64,000 bases of DNA from Paramagnetospirillum magnetotacticum MS-1 (GTDB lineage Bacteria > Pseudomonadota > Alphaproteobacteria > Rhodospirillales > Magnetospirillaceae). The notes under the pieces are model-generated. The model was not told where the DNA came from. It saw only the letters and a program-made list of their open reading frames with translations, and made no database searches. A program made the position numbers and the translations under genes. Positions 53,377 to 60,604 of this stretch are shown piece by piece. The DNA is taken from contig NZ_JXSL01000030.1 of the NCBI RefSeq assembly GCF_000829825.1, forward strand, positions 379,501 through 443,500, written 5' to 3'. Each line of letters starts with the position of its first letter. Within the stretch, counting starts at the first letter, position 1.

Positions 53377-53473
53377 CGATGATGGCCTGATGTACGGCTT
53401 CTTCGATCAGCACGATCTCGTGGTCAAATCCGATCTCGCAGTAGCCCCTTGGCAAATAGGTCAGTCTGTTCAT
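53339..53473 (-). CDS. 44-residue small protein with strong ribosome site
   Basis: The ATG at 53473 follows AGGAGGAG at eight bases, one of the best ribosome sites in the island. The product is MNRLTYLPRGYCEIGFDHEI followed by a helical end (VLIEEAVHQAIIATLLRM...). No family is known. It is divergent from the gene at 53578 with an inverted repeat between them, and overlaps the end of the preceding plus-strand gene. Confidence 0.5.
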   Translation of the reverse strand: MNRLTYLPRGYCEIGFDHEIVLIEEAVHQAIIATLLRMTARRLP

Positions 53474-53525
53474 GGCGGTTTCTCCTCCTTGCGGCAGCGT
53501 CCATCGTGGCGCTGCTCCGCAAGCG

Positions 53526-53547
53526 TATTTAGCGCCAGGGCTAAATA
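53526..53547. promoter_or_regulatory. Inverted repeat between divergent small genes
   Basis: TATTTAGC and GCTAAATA, 8-base perfect arms with a 6-base GC spacer, located between starts at 53473 (minus) and 53578 (plus). A shared operator is likely; it also resembles the start of the gene product (a DNA-binding-like protein) regulating itself. Confidence 0.5.
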
Positions 53548-53577
53548 GCTGGTCGGAAACGCTTGGGAGGAACGGCC

Positions 53578-53904
53578 ATGCTGCTGAATGTCATCTATGG
53601 GGAATTGCGGGATATGTGGATGGTCGAGAGCCAGTACGAGTTTTCTCGGTTTTGGCTCGGCCAGTCGCGCAGCTATATGTCCTGTGCCAAGGCCCGAAAG
53701 CGGCAACCGTCATTGCTGGTGCTGATGCGGCTGTCGCAGCGGCTTACATCGATCTCGGCCAAATACGCCGCCGTGGCGACGACCGAGATTGAGCGGGCCA
53801 ACTGCATTCGGCTGGCTATCATTTTAGAGCAGATCGGGGACGAGACTCTTCGTCTGGCGAAAAATGTTTCGCCGACGAGTTATCGGCAGCTTCACGAAGC
53901 GTAA
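53578..53904 (+). CDS. DUF6626-like small protein
   Basis: A 108-residue protein; the ATG follows GGGAGG at eight bases. VESQYEFSRFWLGQSRSYMSCAKARKRQPSL (quoted part: FSRFWLGQSRSYMS) matches proteins I remember as DUF6626 in alphaproteobacterial islands, and it resembles a helix-turn-helix with a recognition helix around SRSYMSCAKARKR. A DNA-binding role is inferred. Its last 86 bases overlap the end of the kinase gene on the minus strand. Confidence 0.55.
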   Translation: MLLNVIYGELRDMWMVESQYEFSRFWLGQSRSYMSCAKARKRQPSLLVLMRLSQRLTSISAKYAAVATTEIERANCIRLAIILEQIGDETLRLAKNVSPTSYRQLHEA

Positions 53905-55144
53905 ATAGAAACTTTGTCCCTACATTCGGAGTAGATTCAACCCATATGTCGCCACCAAATCGATGAACAATGCGACGGCAAATTGCCAGCCCTATCCCTA
54001 TTCCAGGAGATTCTAGTGACGTTGAAAGTCTTTGGAACATAATGAATATTTTATCGAAGTACTGGCTATCTATTCCTGTGCCATTGTCCTCAATGACGAA
54101 CTGGTAACTATTGCCATCTTTCCTTTGCGCATAAATTCTAACAATAAGGTCGCGGTCATTACTTCTGTACTTTATTGAGTTGTCAATTAGGTTGTGAAAA
54201 AGACTGGTGAGATATAACTTTTCTGCCATTACATCAGGCAACTGCCCAACGTGAATATCGGCCCCAGACTCTTCGATCTCCAACTTTAAATTTGCCAACG
54301 CGGCGGACACAGCTTGATCAGCGCATGTCGGCTGAAGCATTTTGCACTGATCGCTCGTCTGAGCGTATTCAAGCAGCCCTCCAATTAGCGAAGACATTTG
54401 TTTTGAGTAGTTGACTATAAAATTTATAAACTCGTCCGCGTCACTACCAAACTTTCCAGAAAACCTCCGCGCAAGCAATTGTGAGTAACTAACAATATTC
54501 CGCAGAGGCGTTTGTAAGTCATGAGATGCTACATAAGCAAATTGTCGCAGGTCTTCATTTGACTGCATTAATAAAATATTCGCATCTTCAAGCATTATTT
54601 CGCGTTCTATAACCTCCGTCAAATTACTAACTATATAAAAATACAGCTCAGTCCCAACACTTATCAGGCTTCCATATGAGAGCGAAAGATGTAATTTTTT
54701 CCCATCCATGCTTTCTGCGGTCACAATGCCACGATCCATGCAGTATTTTATATCGACTAGTGAACACGACTCCTTTACACATTCATTTCCGCAGAATAAA
54801 AATTTCACATGCCGCCCATTCAAGCTCGGCTTTTTGTGCAGAAACATTTTGTATATTGCGTTATTTGCAGTTACTATTTTGCCATTTTTATCAAATAGAA
54901 TAATTCCGTCGCTAACAGTTTCAAATATTTTTTTAAATTGTTCATCCGCATTCAGCTTGAGCATGTCGTAAGCTTTTACGAGGTCCTTTTCAGTTTCTAC
55001 ATTTGATCTTTTTTCTCTCCGCATGTCAGTGTCATTTTGACAATAGGCCTGATCAACCAAATCAATCAGAACGTTGATATCAACGGTTCCATTCGCCGAA
55101 TTTCTAGATGCTTGCCTTAGCTGTTTCTCAAGAAGTTTATGCAT
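53819..55144 (-). CDS. PAS histidine kinase
   Basis: A 441-residue cytoplasmic kinase: N-terminal helical region, one PAS domain (residues 70-180, IFETVSDGIILFDKNGKIVT, with a Cys-rich insert CGNECVKESCSL), coiled coil, phospho-His near residue 208 in QFAYVASHDLQTPLRN, then NLIDNSIKYRS, EDNGTGID and GIGIGLAICRRIVHRFGG. It closely resembles the island kinase at 47912 in its transmitter and is also AT-rich. The Cys insert in PAS could hold a metal or redox centre. It lies downstream of the hemerythrin-response regulator pair on the same strand, separated by a decayed hemerythrin. Confidence 0.88.
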   Translation of the reverse strand: MHKLLEKQLRQASRNSANGTVDINVLIDLVDQAYCQNDTDMRREKRSNVETEKDLVKAYDMLKLNADEQFKKIFETVSDGIILFDKNGKIVTANNAIYKMFLHKKPSLNGRHVKFLFCGNECVKESCSLVDIKYCMDRGIVTAESMDGKKLHLSLSYGSLISVGTELYFYIVSNLTEVIEREIMLEDANILLMQSNEDLRQFAYVASHDLQTPLRNIVSYSQLLARRFSGKFGSDADEFINFIVNYSKQMSSLIGGLLEYAQTSDQCKMLQPTCADQAVSAALANLKLEIEESGADIHVGQLPDVMAEKLYLTSLFHNLIDNSIKYRSNDRDLIVRIYAQRKDGNSYQFVIEDNGTGIDSQYFDKIFIMFQRLSTSLESPGIGIGLAICRRIVHRFGGDIWVESTPNVGTKFLFTLREAADNSSAKHFSPDEESRPRSALK

Positions 55145-55234
55145 GATTTGTATCCATAGCTACGGCCTCCAATAGATACTAAAAAATTTGATATGATCAA
55201 AAAATGAATAATAATACACCAACAAATCCGCGCA

Positions 55235-55375
55235 TCACACGTTGCCAATATATTCTTTATCTTCGTGCGTAATGTGATCGATAAATTTATCCATTATGTC
55301 TGTCAGCATTTTAGGCGGTACTATAATTTTTTGCGCCAATCACATAGACACAGTCACGAAGAAAATCATGGCTTT
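55235..55375 (-). pseudogene. Decayed bacteriohemerythrin, C-terminal remnant
   Basis: Reading leftwards, one frame gives IIVPPKMLTDIMDKFIDHIT then HEDKEYIGNV and a stop at 55235. This is the classical last helix of a bacteriohemerythrin with its H-x3-D ligands, like the end of the intact gene at 55794. Just upstream a second frame gives KSHDFLRDCVYVIGAKN, a possible preceding helix, so at least one frameshift and a 5' deletion are implied. The remnant begins where the response regulator stops. Confidence 0.55.
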
Positions 55376-55807
55376 TTACGGCATTCGTCCAGACTTTGGA
55401 AGCTTTACATGGGTCCGAACAATATGGCAGATGAATTCAGACAATTCATTTGGATTAAATGGCTTCTGAAGCGCTCCTGTAGCGCCTAGGGACATCGCAT
55501 GCCTCATTGTTTTTTCGTCATTAGACGCGGTGAATATAATAACGGGAATAGCCATGACATCTTTGTTTTGTGAGCCGCGAATAGCTCCCAGCACGGCCAA
55601 GCCATCAACAGGCATCATGTTCACGTCGCAAATTACAAAATGGGGCTTGGGATCGGAAAATGCCAAGCGAACCCCTTCACCACCTTCGCTTGCTTCCTGC
55701 ACTTGACTTGCCCCCCTGACGGTCAACAAGCGCACAAGCAAAGTACGTGACGTCAGATCATCATCTATAACTAGGGCTCGAACGCCAGATAATTCAAATT
55801 TTTCCAT
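55376..55807 (-). CDS. CheY-like response regulator
   Basis: A 143-residue single-domain receiver. Acidic pocket in ALVIDDDLTSRTLL, phospho-Asp near residue 61 (VICDVNMMPVDGL), Thr in VIIFTASNDE and Lys in ALQKPFNPNEL. No output domain, so it works by protein contact, as CheY-like proteins do. Its ATG overlaps the hemerythrin stop codon by 14 bases, so the two are coupled. Confidence 0.9.
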   Translation of the reverse strand: MEKFELSGVRALVIDDDLTSRTLLVRLLTVRGASQVQEASEGGEGVRLAFSDPKPHFVICDVNMMPVDGLAVLGAIRGSQNKDVMAIPVIIFTASNDEKTMRHAMSLGATGALQKPFNPNELSEFICHIVRTHVKLPKSGRMP

Positions 55808-56171
55808 TATACTCTTGATCAACACAGAATATGTGATTAATGATCTGGTCCATCATCCCAACAAGTATTGCACTAGTAGCAATTTTATTGTTTTGCGATA
55901 TTGTTAACACACCATCTCTTATTTCATTGTGTAGCGCCTTGTGGCTGTCGATGTTTTCAAATGCGCACTTTTCAAGCAACTCTTCTTCAAAATCAAGATG
56001 GTGCAGTATGTATTCAACGACCTCCTCAAGGGCCGCCTGAATGATCTCCGCGTCCTCATCGCCAGACAGGCCGCGAACCATATTGGCCGTGTCAATCAGC
56101 CTTCTGTGCTGATGGTCCAGATCGGAATTTCCGACGGACATATCGTCGCGCCAGATTATTGACCCTGTCAT
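55794..56171 (-). CDS. Bacteriohemerythrin
   Basis: A 125-residue oxygen-binding di-iron protein. All ligands are visible: His in DLDHQHRRL, His and Glu in YILHHLDFEEELL, two His in SHKALHNEI, and His and Asp in HIFCVDQEY. The ATG at 56171 follows AGAGGAAC; longer starts upstream lack a ribosome site and run through palindromes. In magnetotactic and microaerophilic bacteria such proteins sense or carry oxygen. Coupling to a CheY-like protein suggests an oxygen-response role. Confidence 0.9.
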   Translation of the reverse strand: MTGSIIWRDDMSVGNSDLDHQHRRLIDTANMVRGLSGDEDAEIIQAALEEVVEYILHHLDFEEELLEKCAFENIDSHKALHNEIRDGVLTISQNNKIATSAILVGMMDQIINHIFCVDQEYNGKI

Positions 56172-56558
56172 TTTCTGTTCCTCTGCCCAACTTGGCATAA
56201 TGCTAAATGTATAGAGTAAGCTTATGACATGTTGATGGTGGCGAAGTCTCAAATCGGGCGTGAATGAGATGTAAAATTTCTGTATCGGGGGCTTGTCGGG
56301 CCTCCCAACAAGTTTCCCGCTTCGCTGTCGTGTTACACGACAACCGACCTGCCGCCTGGGCCGAACCATCCAGTCAGATTTCCCATTATAGCATACGCGG
56401 CCAACCGCAGAACCGCCAAGAACAAACACAGAACTGTGTCTGTGCAGACCCGCGCATTTTTCGGCGCGAACCGCACGCCACAGTGCTATATGTTGGCAGT
56501 TTAGCGAGACGTTACCGCTACATATCGTTATGATATTTTTCTAATGTTTTGCGCGGTT
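56172..56558. other. Gene-free island end with palindromes
   Basis: Upstream of the hemerythrin gene no protein-coding frame with a ribosome site was seen. It holds the palindromes at 56292-56342 and short direct repeats GCGTATT (56590-56607 region) near attR. A promoter for the hemerythrin operon must lie here but could not be picked out with confidence. Confidence 0.5.
56292..56342. repeat. Palindromes B (degenerate) and A
   Basis: CTTGTCGGG-CCT-CCCAACAAG with one mismatch (56292-56312) and TGTCGTGT-T-ACACGACA (56326-56342). These are the last island copies of the two classes. Confidence 0.8.
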
Positions 56559-56579
56559 CATTTAACAGTCTTTTCACAT
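56559..56579. repeat. Possible integrase arm-type site, right
   Basis: CATTTAACAGTC followed by TTTTCACAT, one mismatch to 45180-45200 and in the same orientation, 54 bases inside attR. Confidence 0.55.
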
Positions 56580-56633
56580 TTCGCATTTGGCGTATTTTAG
56601 CGTATTATTTCAAGTGATTATTTTTGGAACATA

Positions 56634-56684
56634 CATTCGTAATGCGCGGGCCGAGGGTTCGAATCCTTTCGCCGGCACCATTTT
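56634..56684. repeat. attR, 51-bp direct repeat of the tRNA-Thr 3' end
   Basis: Identical to 45083-45133. Only the 3' half of the tRNA is here, so this is not a second tRNA gene. It marks the right border of the island. Confidence 0.93.
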
Positions 56685-56710
56685 TACCCTTGTTTAACAA
56701 GAGCTTAGCC

Positions 56711-56742
56711 AAAGGCCGGTTGGGGCAACCCAACCGGCCTTT
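56711..56742 (+). terminator. Intrinsic terminator after attR
   Basis: AAAGGCCGGTTGGG and CCCAACCGGCCTTT form a 14-base perfect stem with loop GCAA. Before integration it would have stood just behind tRNA-Thr and is probably its native terminator. It can work in both directions and also lies 3' of tRNA-Leu. Confidence 0.85.
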
Positions 56743-56826
56743 GCTGTGAGCAGGGCAGAATCAGCCAAGGGGCATCGCCACCTTGATGGGTGTCGCCGAG
56801 TATCTGCCGTAACTGCTTGAATTTGT

Positions 56827-56912
56827 TGGTGCCCCAGGCCGGACTCGAACCAGCACGCCGTTGCCGGCAACAGATTTTGAGTCTGCCGCGTCTACCATTC
56901 CGCCACTGGGGC
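56827..56912 (-). tRNA. tRNA-Leu(CAA)
   Basis: The acceptor arms are GCCCCAG/CTGGGGC with discriminator A and encoded CCA. The anticodon arm GCAGA, loop CTCAAAA, TCTGT gives anticodon CAA (reads UUG). A long variable arm (TTGCCGGCAACGG) is typical of tRNA-Leu, and the T loop is TTCGAGT. Confidence 0.95.
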
Positions 56913-56985
56913 ACCGCAAGAATGGTGGCGGGATCATAGCGAGTGCGGAGGACGGGTCAATGGAATTCCCGCCCTCCGTCATTGC

Positions 56986-59900
56986 CTAGACGCTGAAATA
57001 TTTCGCCTGCGGATGAACGGTGACGATGGCCGAGGTGGATTGCTCCGGCTCCAGTTGGAACTCCTCGGACAGGGTCACGCCGATTCGCTCGGCGCCCAGC
57101 AGCGACAGCAACTGGGTCTGGTCCTCGATGCGCGGGCAGGCGGGATAGCCGAAGGAAAAGCGCGAGCCGCGATAATTCTGCTTCAAGAGCTTGTCCATGT
57201 CGGCGGAATCCTCGGCGGCGAAGCCCAGTTCCGAGCGGATGCGTTTGTGGACGTATTCGGCCATGGCCTCGGCCATCTCCACCGACAGGCCGTGGAGATA
57301 GAGGTAGTCCTGGTACTTGTCGGCCTTGAACCAGTCGCTCGCCACTTCCGTCGCGCGCTTGCCCATGGTCACCACCTGCAGGCCGATGACGTCGCGGATC
57401 GGGTCCGAGACGGGGCGGAAAAAGTCGGCGATGCACAAGCCGCCCTCTTTGGCCTGGCGCGGGAAGGGAAAACGGGCCACCTCGGTGGTGCCGTCCTCGG
57501 CGAAGAGAACAACGGAATCGCCGTCGCTGGCCGCCTTCCAGTAGCCGTAGGCCGCCTGGGGCCGCAGGATTTCTTCCTTGGCGCAGCGCTTGAGCATATC
57601 GAGAGCAATGGGCTTCAGGTCCTTATGCGCCCAGGCCTTGAACTCCTCGATGGACTTGCCCTGCTTCCGGTAGCCCCAGTGGAATTGGTAGAGCATGGTC
57701 TCGTTGAGGAAGGGGATCAGGTTCTGCAAAGGGGCCGATTCGATGACGCGCGCCCCCCAGAAGGGCGGCACCGGAGCGGGCACGTCCTTGTGCAGTTCGG
57801 CGCGGCGGATATTGATCTCGTCCCAATCCACCGGACGGGTGGCCGGTTGGGCCGCCTCGCCCAGGGTGCGGGACGGCGAGCCGGGGCGGTGCGGATTGGC
57901 CGCCTTGGCCGCCACATGGGCATCGAAACTGCCATCGGCCACCTTGGCCATCAGATCCAAACCGTCGAAGGCGTCCCGCGCATAGGCCACCCGGCCCGCG
58001 CCATAGGCCTTGACGCAATCCTCCTCCACATATTTGCGGGTCAGCGCCGCACCACCCAGCAGGACGGGAACGTCGAGACCGGCCGCCGTCATCTCTTCGA
58101 GATTCTCGCGCATGATCACCGTGGACTTGACCAAGAGGCCAGACATGCCGATGGCGTCGGCCTTGTGCTCCTTGGCGGCCTTGATGATCTCGGCCACCGG
58201 CTGCTTGATGCCGATATTGATCACCTTGTAGCCGTTATTGGTGAGGATGATGTCCACCAGATTCTTGCCGATATCGTGGACGTCGCCCTTCACCGTGGCC
58301 AGGACCATGGTGGCCTTTTGCTGACCGTCGGCCTTTTCCATATGGGGTTCGAGAAAGGCCACCGAGGCCTTCATGGTTTCGGCCGATTGCAGCACGAAGG
58401 GAAGCTGCATCTTGCCCGAACCGAACAACTCGCCCACCACCTTCATGCCGTCCAGCAGCAAGGTGTTGATGATGTCCAGAGGCTTCCACCCCTCGGCCAT
58501 CACCTGGGCCAGATCGTCTTCCAGCCCGGTGCGGTCGCCGTCGATGATGCGTTGCTTGAGGCGATCCTCGGCCTTGGCCGGACGCTCCTTCTTGACCTCG
58601 GCGGCCTTGCGGTCACCGAACAGGGCGATGTAGCGCGAAAGGGCCTGGGGGTCGCGGTCGTAAATCAAATCCTCGGCGGCCTTGACCTCTTCCTCGGGCA
58701 GGGTATGCAGCGGCACGATCTTGGAGACATGGACGATGGCCCCCGTCATGCCGCGCTTGATGGCGTGATCGATGAACACCGAGTTCAGCACCTGACGCGC
58801 CGCGGGCTTTAGGCCAAAGGACACATTGGACAGGCCCAGCACGATGCCGCATTCGGGCATCTCGCGCGTGATCATCTCGATAGCGTCGAGGGTTTCGACC
58901 GCCAGCTTGCGGTCGTCCTCGTTGCCGGTGCAGATGGTGAAGGTCAGGGGATCGAACAGCAGGTCGGAGGCGGGCAGGCCGTGCTGGTTCACCGCGAAAT
59001 CATACAGGCGCTTGGCGATGCGCAGCTTCGACGCCGCGTCCTTGGCCATGCCCTCTTCGTCGATGGTGAGCGCCACCACCGCCGCGCCGAACTTGCGGGC
59101 CAGGACCAGCCGGTCGGCGGCATCCTTCTCGCCATTCTCGAAATTGATGGAGTTGAGGATGGCCTTGCCGCCATAGAGCTTGAGACCAGCCTCGAGAACC
59201 GGCAGTTCGGTTGAATCGATGACCAGCGGCGTAGTGACGGCACCTCTGAGGCGCGAGACCACCTCGGTCATGTCGGCGACCTCGTTGCGGCCGACAAAGG
59301 CGGTGCAGACGTCCAGCGTGTGGCTGCCTTCCTTGACTTGCTCGCGGGCGATGGCGGTGATGCCGTCCCAGTCCTCGGCATCCTGAAGATCGCGGAATTT
59401 CTTGGAGCCGTTGGCGTTGCAGCGCTCGCCGATGGACAGGAAGGCGTTTTCCTGGCGCAACGGCACCTGGGTGTAAAGGGACGCCACCGAGGGAACCCAA
59501 TGGACCGAGCGCTTGACCGGAGTGGGGCGGTGCCCATTCCCGATGCGCTTGAGCATCTCGTTGGTGGCGGCAATGTGCGGCGGCGTGGTGCCGCAGCAGC
59601 CGCCCAGCAGATTGGCGCCCGCGGCCACGAAACGCTCGTGCCACACGGCCAGTTCGGCGGGCAGCAAGGGATAGCGGGTCTGGCCGTCTACCAGTTCCGG
59701 CAGACCGGCATTGGGCTGGATGGAGACGAAGCCGGTCCAGTTGTCGATCAGCCATTTGAAATGCTCGCCCATTTCCTGCGGCCCGGCGGCGCAGTTGAGC
59801 CCCATCAGCGGCACGCCAAGCGACTGCACCACCGTGGCGGCGGCCGCGATATCGGCGCCGACCAGCATGGTGCCGGTGGTCTCCACCGTCACCTGGACGA

Positions 59901-60459
59901 AGACGGGAACATCGGTCCCGGCGCTCGCATTGGCGATCTTGCAGCCATTGACGGCGGCCTTGATCTGCAAGGGGTCCTGGCAGGTCTCCACCAGGAAGGC
60001 CGAGACGCCGCCCGCGATCTGGCCCGCCGCCTGGATCACATAGGCAGCCTCCAGCTCGTCATAGGCGATATGGCCTAAGGACGGCAGCTTGGTGCCCGGC
60101 CCGATGGCGCCCAGCACAAAGCGGGCGCGGCCATCGCCCTTGAACTGCTCGGCGGCTTCCCAGGCCAGTTCGATGGCGGCCTGATTGAGTTCATGGGCGC
60201 GTTCGGCGATGCCGAATTCGGCCAAGGTGATGGGCGAGGCGCCGAAGGTGTCGGCCTCCACCATGTCGGCGCCCGCCTCGAAGTAACGGGCATGGATGCC
60301 ACGGATCACGTCGGGCCGCGACTTGACCAGAATCTCAGTGCAATTCTCCAGCCCCTGGAAATCCTTCTCCACGGAGAGGTTCATGGCCTGAACCAGGGCG
60401 CCGGTACCGCCGTCGCACAGAAGAACGTGGTCCTTGAGATGGTCGAGAATATTGGTCAT
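56986..60459 (-). CDS. metH: Methionine synthase, cobalamin-dependent
   Basis: A 1157-residue MetH with all four modules. The homocysteine domain has the zinc Cys in GLNCAAGPQ and NLLGGCCGTTPPHI. The methyltetrahydrofolate domain (IGERCNANGSKKFRDL) follows. The B12 domain has the cap region and VKGDVHDIGKNLVDIILTNNG with the DxHxxG Co-binding His. The C-terminal activation domain has RFSFGYPACPRIEDQ. It makes methionine in the cytoplasm. It lies downstream of metF with a palindromic repeat between them. It depends on the B12 that the cob genes at the left edge help to make. Confidence 0.96.
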   Translation of the reverse strand: MTNILDHLKDHVLLCDGGTGALVQAMNLSVEKDFQGLENCTEILVKSRPDVIRGIHARYFEAGADMVEADTFGASPITLAEFGIAERAHELNQAAIELAWEAAEQFKGDGRARFVLGAIGPGTKLPSLGHIAYDELEAAYVIQAAGQIAGGVSAFLVETCQDPLQIKAAVNGCKIANASAGTDVPVFVQVTVETTGTMLVGADIAAAATVVQSLGVPLMGLNCAAGPQEMGEHFKWLIDNWTGFVSIQPNAGLPELVDGQTRYPLLPAELAVWHERFVAAGANLLGGCCGTTPPHIAATNEMLKRIGNGHRPTPVKRSVHWVPSVASLYTQVPLRQENAFLSIGERCNANGSKKFRDLQDAEDWDGITAIAREQVKEGSHTLDVCTAFVGRNEVADMTEVVSRLRGAVTTPLVIDSTELPVLEAGLKLYGGKAILNSINFENGEKDAADRLVLARKFGAAVVALTIDEEGMAKDAASKLRIAKRLYDFAVNQHGLPASDLLFDPLTFTICTGNEDDRKLAVETLDAIEMITREMPECGIVLGLSNVSFGLKPAARQVLNSVFIDHAIKRGMTGAIVHVSKIVPLHTLPEEEVKAAEDLIYDRDPQALSRYIALFGDRKAAEVKKERPAKAEDRLKQRIIDGDRTGLEDDLAQVMAEGWKPLDIINTLLLDGMKVVGELFGSGKMQLPFVLQSAETMKASVAFLEPHMEKADGQQKATMVLATVKGDVHDIGKNLVDIILTNNGYKVINIGIKQPVAEIIKAAKEHKADAIGMSGLLVKSTVIMRENLEEMTAAGLDVPVLLGGAALTRKYVEEDCVKAYGAGRVAYARDAFDGLDLMAKVADGSFDAHVAAKAANPHRPGSPSRTLGEAAQPATRPVDWDEINIRRAELHKDVPAPVPPFWGARVIESAPLQNLIPFLNETMLYQFHWGYRKQGKSIEEFKAWAHKDLKPIALDMLKRCAKEEILRPQAAYGYWKAASDGDSVVLFAEDGTTEVARFPFPRQAKEGGLCIADFFRPVSDPIRDVIGLQVVTMGKRATEVASDWFKADKYQDYLYLHGLSVEMAEAMAEYVHKRIRSELGFAAEDSADMDKLLKQNYRGSRFSFGYPACPRIEDQTQLLSLLGAERIGVTLSEEFQLEPEQSTSAIVTVHPQAKYFSV

Positions 60460-60505
60460 CGGTCTTGGTCCCTAACGATAGCCGAAGGCTGGCTTCGACA
60501 AATTC

Positions 60506-60595
60506 ACCACGAAGACACGAAGGCCCGAAGTGTCACGAAGAAATCCAAGGAGAAACCTCCTTCTCTTCATCTTCGTGTCTTCGTGCCTTCGTGGT
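60506..60595. repeat. Imperfect long palindrome, ACCACGAAG type (metF-metH gap)
   Basis: The ends ACCACGAAG and CTTCGTGGT (inside a longer imperfect pairing of CACGAAGACACGAAGG with CTTCGTGTCTTCGTG) enclose AAGGAGAAACCTCCTT. The same type of element is at 27262-27341. It could be transcribed as an mRNA hairpin within the met operon. Confidence 0.75.
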
Positions 60596-60604
60596 TCAAG
60601 TCAT

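Larger units (their letters stand above)
45083..56684. mobile_element. Integrated genomic island of about 11.6 kb in tRNA-Thr
   Basis: Bounded by 51-bp direct repeats (45083-45133 and 56634-56684), the left one lying in an intact tRNA-Thr gene beside a tyrosine integrase. Genes inside include several with much lower GC (the two kinases above all) than the flanks. Cargo: integrase, small proteins of unknown role, a SpoVG-like protein, two PAS kinases, a short recombinase, a response regulator and a bacteriohemerythrin. No relaxase, coupling protein, replication or capsid gene is recognisable, so it may be mobilised by another element or be decayed. Confidence 0.9.

Noticed and set aside
56634..56684. 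Second tRNA-Thr gene
   Set aside because: Only the 3' half is present; it is the attR copy of the island repeat.
45083..56684. Prophage or conjugative element
   Set aside because: No capsid, tail, lysis, relaxase, coupling or secretion genes are recognisable, so only an island is claimed.
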